The notes under the pieces were generated by a model, which was given only the letters and a program-made list of their open reading frames with translations, searched no databases and was not told the origin of the DNA. Shown here piece after piece: positions 22,827 to 25,059 of a stretch of 25,059 nt of DNA. The stretch comes from an uncultured Eubacteriales bacterium (GTDB taxonomy: Bacteria > Bacillota > Clostridia > Oscillospirales > CAG-272), in the NCBI GenBank assembly GCA_934462825.1, contig CAKSIP010000027.1:1-25059 (forward strand), given 5' to 3'. Every line of letters starts with the position of its first letter. Within the stretch, counting starts at the first letter, position 1. The translations under genes were made by a program, and so were the position numbers.

Positions 22827-23330
22827 ATGAAAAAGAAATTGAAATTAGTCATTGGATGCGATCATGCCGCGCCGGATATGAAAGCCGCCGTTGCGGATGA
22901 TTTGAGGAAAAAAGGGTATGAGGTCACCGATGTCGGCGTTTTCAGCACCGAATCCTGTGATTATCCCGACGTTGCGCATCTGCTTTGCCTGGAGCTTCAA
23001 AATCAGCGGGCTGATCTTGGCATTTTAATCTGCGGAACCGGCATTGGCATGTCCATCGCCGCCAACAAGCATCACGGAATCCGGGCGGCCTGCTGTTCCG
23101 ACCTTTACAGCGCCGAAATGACGCGCCGCCACAACGATGCGAATGTTCTCTGCTTTGGTGCGCGCGTGGTCAACCTGGAAACCGCGCTCCGCTTGGTCGA
23201 TACCTTTATTACAACCGATTTTGAAGGCGGCCGCCATCAAAAGCGCGTTGATAAATTGGCAGAAATTGAAGAATCTGAAGCAAAAAAGTATAATGTTGCT
23301 TTTTCGCAAGCACGCGCAAAGGAGGAATAA
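22827..23330 (+). CDS. rpiB: Ribose-5-phosphate isomerase B (RpiB/LacA/LacB family)
   Basis: A 167-residue isomerase that interconverts ribose 5-phosphate and ribulose 5-phosphate. GCDHAAPDMK lies at about 10-19. The active-site Cys69 is in CGTGIGMSIAANK and His102 in RRHNDANVLCFGAR. LacA/LacB or other sugar-phosphate isomerases share this fold, but these catalytic residues and the nearby rpe gene favour RpiB. I chose the ATG at 22827, reading MKKKLKLVIGCDH; only a weak GGATGG precedes it. A TTG at 22803 in frame has no better site. Confidence 0.9.
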   Translation: MKKKLKLVIGCDHAAPDMKAAVADDLRKKGYEVTDVGVFSTESCDYPDVAHLLCLELQNQRADLGILICGTGIGMSIAANKHHGIRAACCSDLYSAEMTRRHNDANVLCFGARVVNLETALRLVDTFITTDFEGGRHQKRVDKLAEIEESEAKKYNVAFSQARAKEE

Positions 23331-23335
23331 AAGCT

Positions 23336-24127
23336 GTGGGCTGTTTTATTTACAAAGTAACCGATCTCATCCGTTCCGTTTTAGGAAAATCCAAGAACAC
23401 GGACACGGCCGCCATTGTATTGGCGGCGGGCCGTTCGACACGTATGGGCAGCGACACGCCCAAACAGCTTATCGAGATTAACGGAGTGCCGGTTCTGATT
23501 CACTCGCTTCGCGCTTTTGAAAACTCGCGTTACATTCGGAAAATTGTTCTTGTGGTTCCTTCGGGCGAAGAAAGCGTTTATCGCGCTCTTTGCAAAGCGC
23601 ACGGAATCAAAAAGCTGTCCGATGTCGTCGCAGGTGGTGAAACACGCAACGCTTCCGCCGCCAACGGATTTAAAAAAATCGGCGCGGATATTCCCTACGT
23701 GGCCATTCACGATGCCGCGCGTTGCCTTGTAACCGCAGAATTGATCGACCGTGTATGTGCCGCGGCGGTCAGATATAATGCCGCCACAGCGGCTACCCGT
23801 TCCGTCGATACGGTGAAAATCTCCGGGAAGAACAAATTTATTGATCACACCGAAGCGCGCAATCATGTTTGGCTGGCGCAAACGCCGCAGGTCTTTTTGT
23901 CGGATCTTTACAGGGCTGCCTCGTACATTGCGGATCAATCCTCGTTCATTCCGACCGATGACAATATGCTGATTGAAAATGTCAAGCACAAAGTGCGTTT
24001 GGTGGAGTGCGGAAAATTCAATATAAAAATAACCACCCCCAATGATCTGATCTTAGCTAAAGCCATTTTAGACGCCCGCACGGCCGGCGAGGAAGAAGAC
24101 CTGCCGGAAGATTCTCAGGAGGATTGA
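23336..24127 (+). CDS. ispD: 2-C-methyl-D-erythritol 4-phosphate cytidylyltransferase
   Basis: A 263-residue enzyme that joins CTP to MEP in the non-mevalonate isoprenoid pathway. The nucleotide-binding motif AAIVLAAGRSTRMG lies at about 25-38, followed by TPKQ. AGGETRNASAANG, IHDAARCL and LAQTPQVF are in order. The GTG start at 23336 is set by AAGGAGGAAT 9 bases upstream. This gives an N-terminal extension of about 24 residues with a hydrophobic/basic character (CFIYKVTDLIRSVLGKSK), longer than in E. coli. The acidic C-terminal tail (EEEDLPEDSQED) is also unusual. It abuts ispF directly. Confidence 0.95.
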   Translation: MGCFIYKVTDLIRSVLGKSKNTDTAAIVLAAGRSTRMGSDTPKQLIEINGVPVLIHSLRAFENSRYIRKIVLVVPSGEESVYRALCKAHGIKKLSDVVAGGETRNASAANGFKKIGADIPYVAIHDAARCLVTAELIDRVCAAAVRYNAATAATRSVDTVKISGKNKFIDHTEARNHVWLAQTPQVFLSDLYRAASYIADQSSFIPTDDNMLIENVKHKVRLVECGKFNIKITTPNDLILAKAILDARTAGEEEDLPEDSQED

Positions 24128-24607
24128 ATGATGCGAATCGGCCATGGATACGATGTACATCGTCTGGCAGAAGGCCGCACCTTAATTATAGGCGGTGTAA
24201 AAATTCCTTATGAAAAAGGCTTGCTCGGCCATTCGGATGCCGATGTGCTTGTCCATGCGATCATGGATGCTCTGCTGGGCGCTTTAGCTCTCGGAGACAT
24301 CGGGATGCACTTTCCCGACAGCGATCCCGCTTACAAAAATGCTGACAGCTTGGCTCTCCTCCGGCAAGTGTTCCTTTTGGTGCAAAAAGAGGGCATGCAC
24401 ATCGTCAACATTGATTCCACGATTCTTGCGCAAGCGCCCAAATTGGCACCTTACATTGCTTCCATGCGAAAAAATCTTGCCATGACCTTGGAGCTTGCGG
24501 AAAATTGTATTAACATCAAAGCCACCACCGAGGAAGGACTCGGCTTTACCGGTCGCAAGGAAGGCATTGCCGCCCATGCGGTTTGTCTTCTTGAGCCAAC
24601 CGTCTGA
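24128..24607 (+). CDS. ispF: 2-C-methyl-D-erythritol 2,4-cyclodiphosphate synthase
   Basis: A 159-residue zinc enzyme that cyclises CDP-ME 2-phosphate in isoprenoid synthesis and is normally a trimer. Zinc ligands are Asp9 and His11 (GHGYDVHRL) and His43 (HSDADVLVHAIMDALLGA); TTEEGLGFTGR is the C-terminal signature. It starts on the base after the ispD stop, with AGGAGG five bases upstream of the first ATG. The second ATG at 24131 is equally possible. The ispD-ispF adjacency is a common bacterial arrangement. Confidence 0.96.
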   Translation: MMRIGHGYDVHRLAEGRTLIIGGVKIPYEKGLLGHSDADVLVHAIMDALLGALALGDIGMHFPDSDPAYKNADSLALLRQVFLLVQKEGMHIVNIDSTILAQAPKLAPYIASMRKNLAMTLELAENCINIKATTEEGLGFTGRKEGIAAHAVCLLEPTV

Positions 24608-24620
24608 ACATACAAAGCGT

Positions 24621-24648
24621 CGGCGCCGACATCCATCGGTCGGCGCCG
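24621..24648 (+). terminator. GC-rich hairpin after ispF
   Basis: A 10-bp perfect stem, cggcgccgac (24621-24630) with gtcggcgccg (24639-24648), 13 bases after the ispF stop. No T-run follows, so it is an imperfect intrinsic terminator. The gap to rpe (203 bases) otherwise holds a possible TATAAT at 24745-24750 without a good -35. Confidence 0.55.
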
Positions 24649-24810
24649 TAAGCCAAAAGAAGCAGTCCCACACGATTGTCTCATCGCAAACTTCCCGCTT
24701 TTTCTCTTTTCTTCCCATCGTGCTTCCCTGCCTGATTCTATTATTATAATATTCTTTATGCCGGGAATTGACACGTTCTGTCGAAAAATCCCGTACAAGA
24801 AAGGAATCCT

Positions 24811-25059
24811 ATGCTTTACATCGCTCCCTCCATACTTGCCGCCGACTTCTCTCAGCTCACCAATGAGATTCTGAGAGTGCAACGTGCCGGTGCCAATATG
24901 CTTCACTTGGATGTCATGGATGGCATGTTTGTTCCAAACATCTCTTTCGGCGCTCCGGTTATCGCCGCGCTTCGCCGTCGCACGCATCTTTTGTTTGACG
25001 TGCATTTAATGATTATGGATCCGAAACGCTATATTGATGACTTTTTGAAAGCCGGAGCG
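24811..25059 (+). CDS. rpe: Ribulose-phosphate 3-epimerase, N-terminal part
   Basis: The first 83 codons of a gene that runs off the right edge. It converts ribulose 5-phosphate to xylulose 5-phosphate in the pentose phosphate pathway. The N-terminus reads MLYIAPSILAADFSQL. The active-site phrase MLHLDVMDGMFVPN gives His32 and Asp34, and FDVHLMI gives His65, matching the family metal ligands. The ribosome binding site AAAGGA lies 5 bases before the ATG. With rpiB upstream, it places two adjacent pentose-phosphate steps in the same region. Confidence 0.95.
   Translation, partial: MLYIAPSILAADFSQLTNEILRVQRAGANMLHLDVMDGMFVPNISFGAPVIAALRRRTHLLFDVHLMIMDPKRYIDDFLKAGA

Overview
The window looks like chromosomal DNA from an anaerobic Firmicute of the class Clostridia, probably an uncultured gut organism. 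This rests on the hrcA-grpE-dnaK-dnaJ-prmA heat-shock order with a CIRCE element, two [FeFe]-hydrogenase-type proteins, strong AGGAGG ribosome binding sites, TTGACA/TATAAT promoters, non-mevalonate isoprenoid genes, and a BspA-type leucine-rich-repeat surface protein. No rRNA, tRNA, CRISPR array, transposase or phage gene was seen.

Layout. (1) 1-314: 3' end of a BspA-like LRR protein, closed by a terminator. (2) 494-3592, minus strand: oleate hydratase ohyA with its own promoter, preceded by two TetR regulators (tetR2 then tetR1) that form a separate unit ending in a strong terminator. (3) 3759-7921, plus strand, divergent from the TetR pair: an ABC exporter made of two ATPases and one ABC-2 permease, followed by a TerB-like protein. 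Two copies of one operator-like palindrome flank a consensus promoter for tetR2, so the regulator probably controls itself and the exporter. (4) 8076-8591: an orphan membrane protein with a zinc ribbon. (5) 8864-13650, minus strand: a compact five-gene hydrogenase/redox-signalling operon, in transcription order two thioredoxin-like [2Fe-2S] ferredoxins, a PAS-domain [FeFe] hydrogenase homologue (sensory, HydS/HsfB type), a SpoIIE-type PP2C phosphatase, and a group-B-like [FeFe] hydrogenase. A LysR regulator gene (13943-14899) lies just upstream. (6) 15158-21077, minus strand: hrcA-grpE-dnaK-dnaJ-prmA. (7) 21545-25059, plus strand: tsaE-tsaB-rpiB-ispD-ispF and the start of rpe.

How they work together. 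The hydrogenase operon is the most interesting part. Its PAS hydrogenase has no output domain of its own, and the phosphatase gene overlaps it. The simplest reading is an H2/redox sensor that signals through protein dephosphorylation, encoded with a second hydrogenase and dedicated small electron carriers. The phosphatase also carries an approximately 165-residue C-terminal domain I do not recognise. The TetR/ABC/ohyA region looks like a stress and detoxification island for membrane-active compounds such as unsaturated fatty acids. The remainder is housekeeping: protein folding, t6A tRNA modification, pentose phosphate and isoprenoid metabolism.

All assignments come from reading motifs and gene order. 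No database search was run, and start sites were chosen from ribosome binding sites and family start positions.
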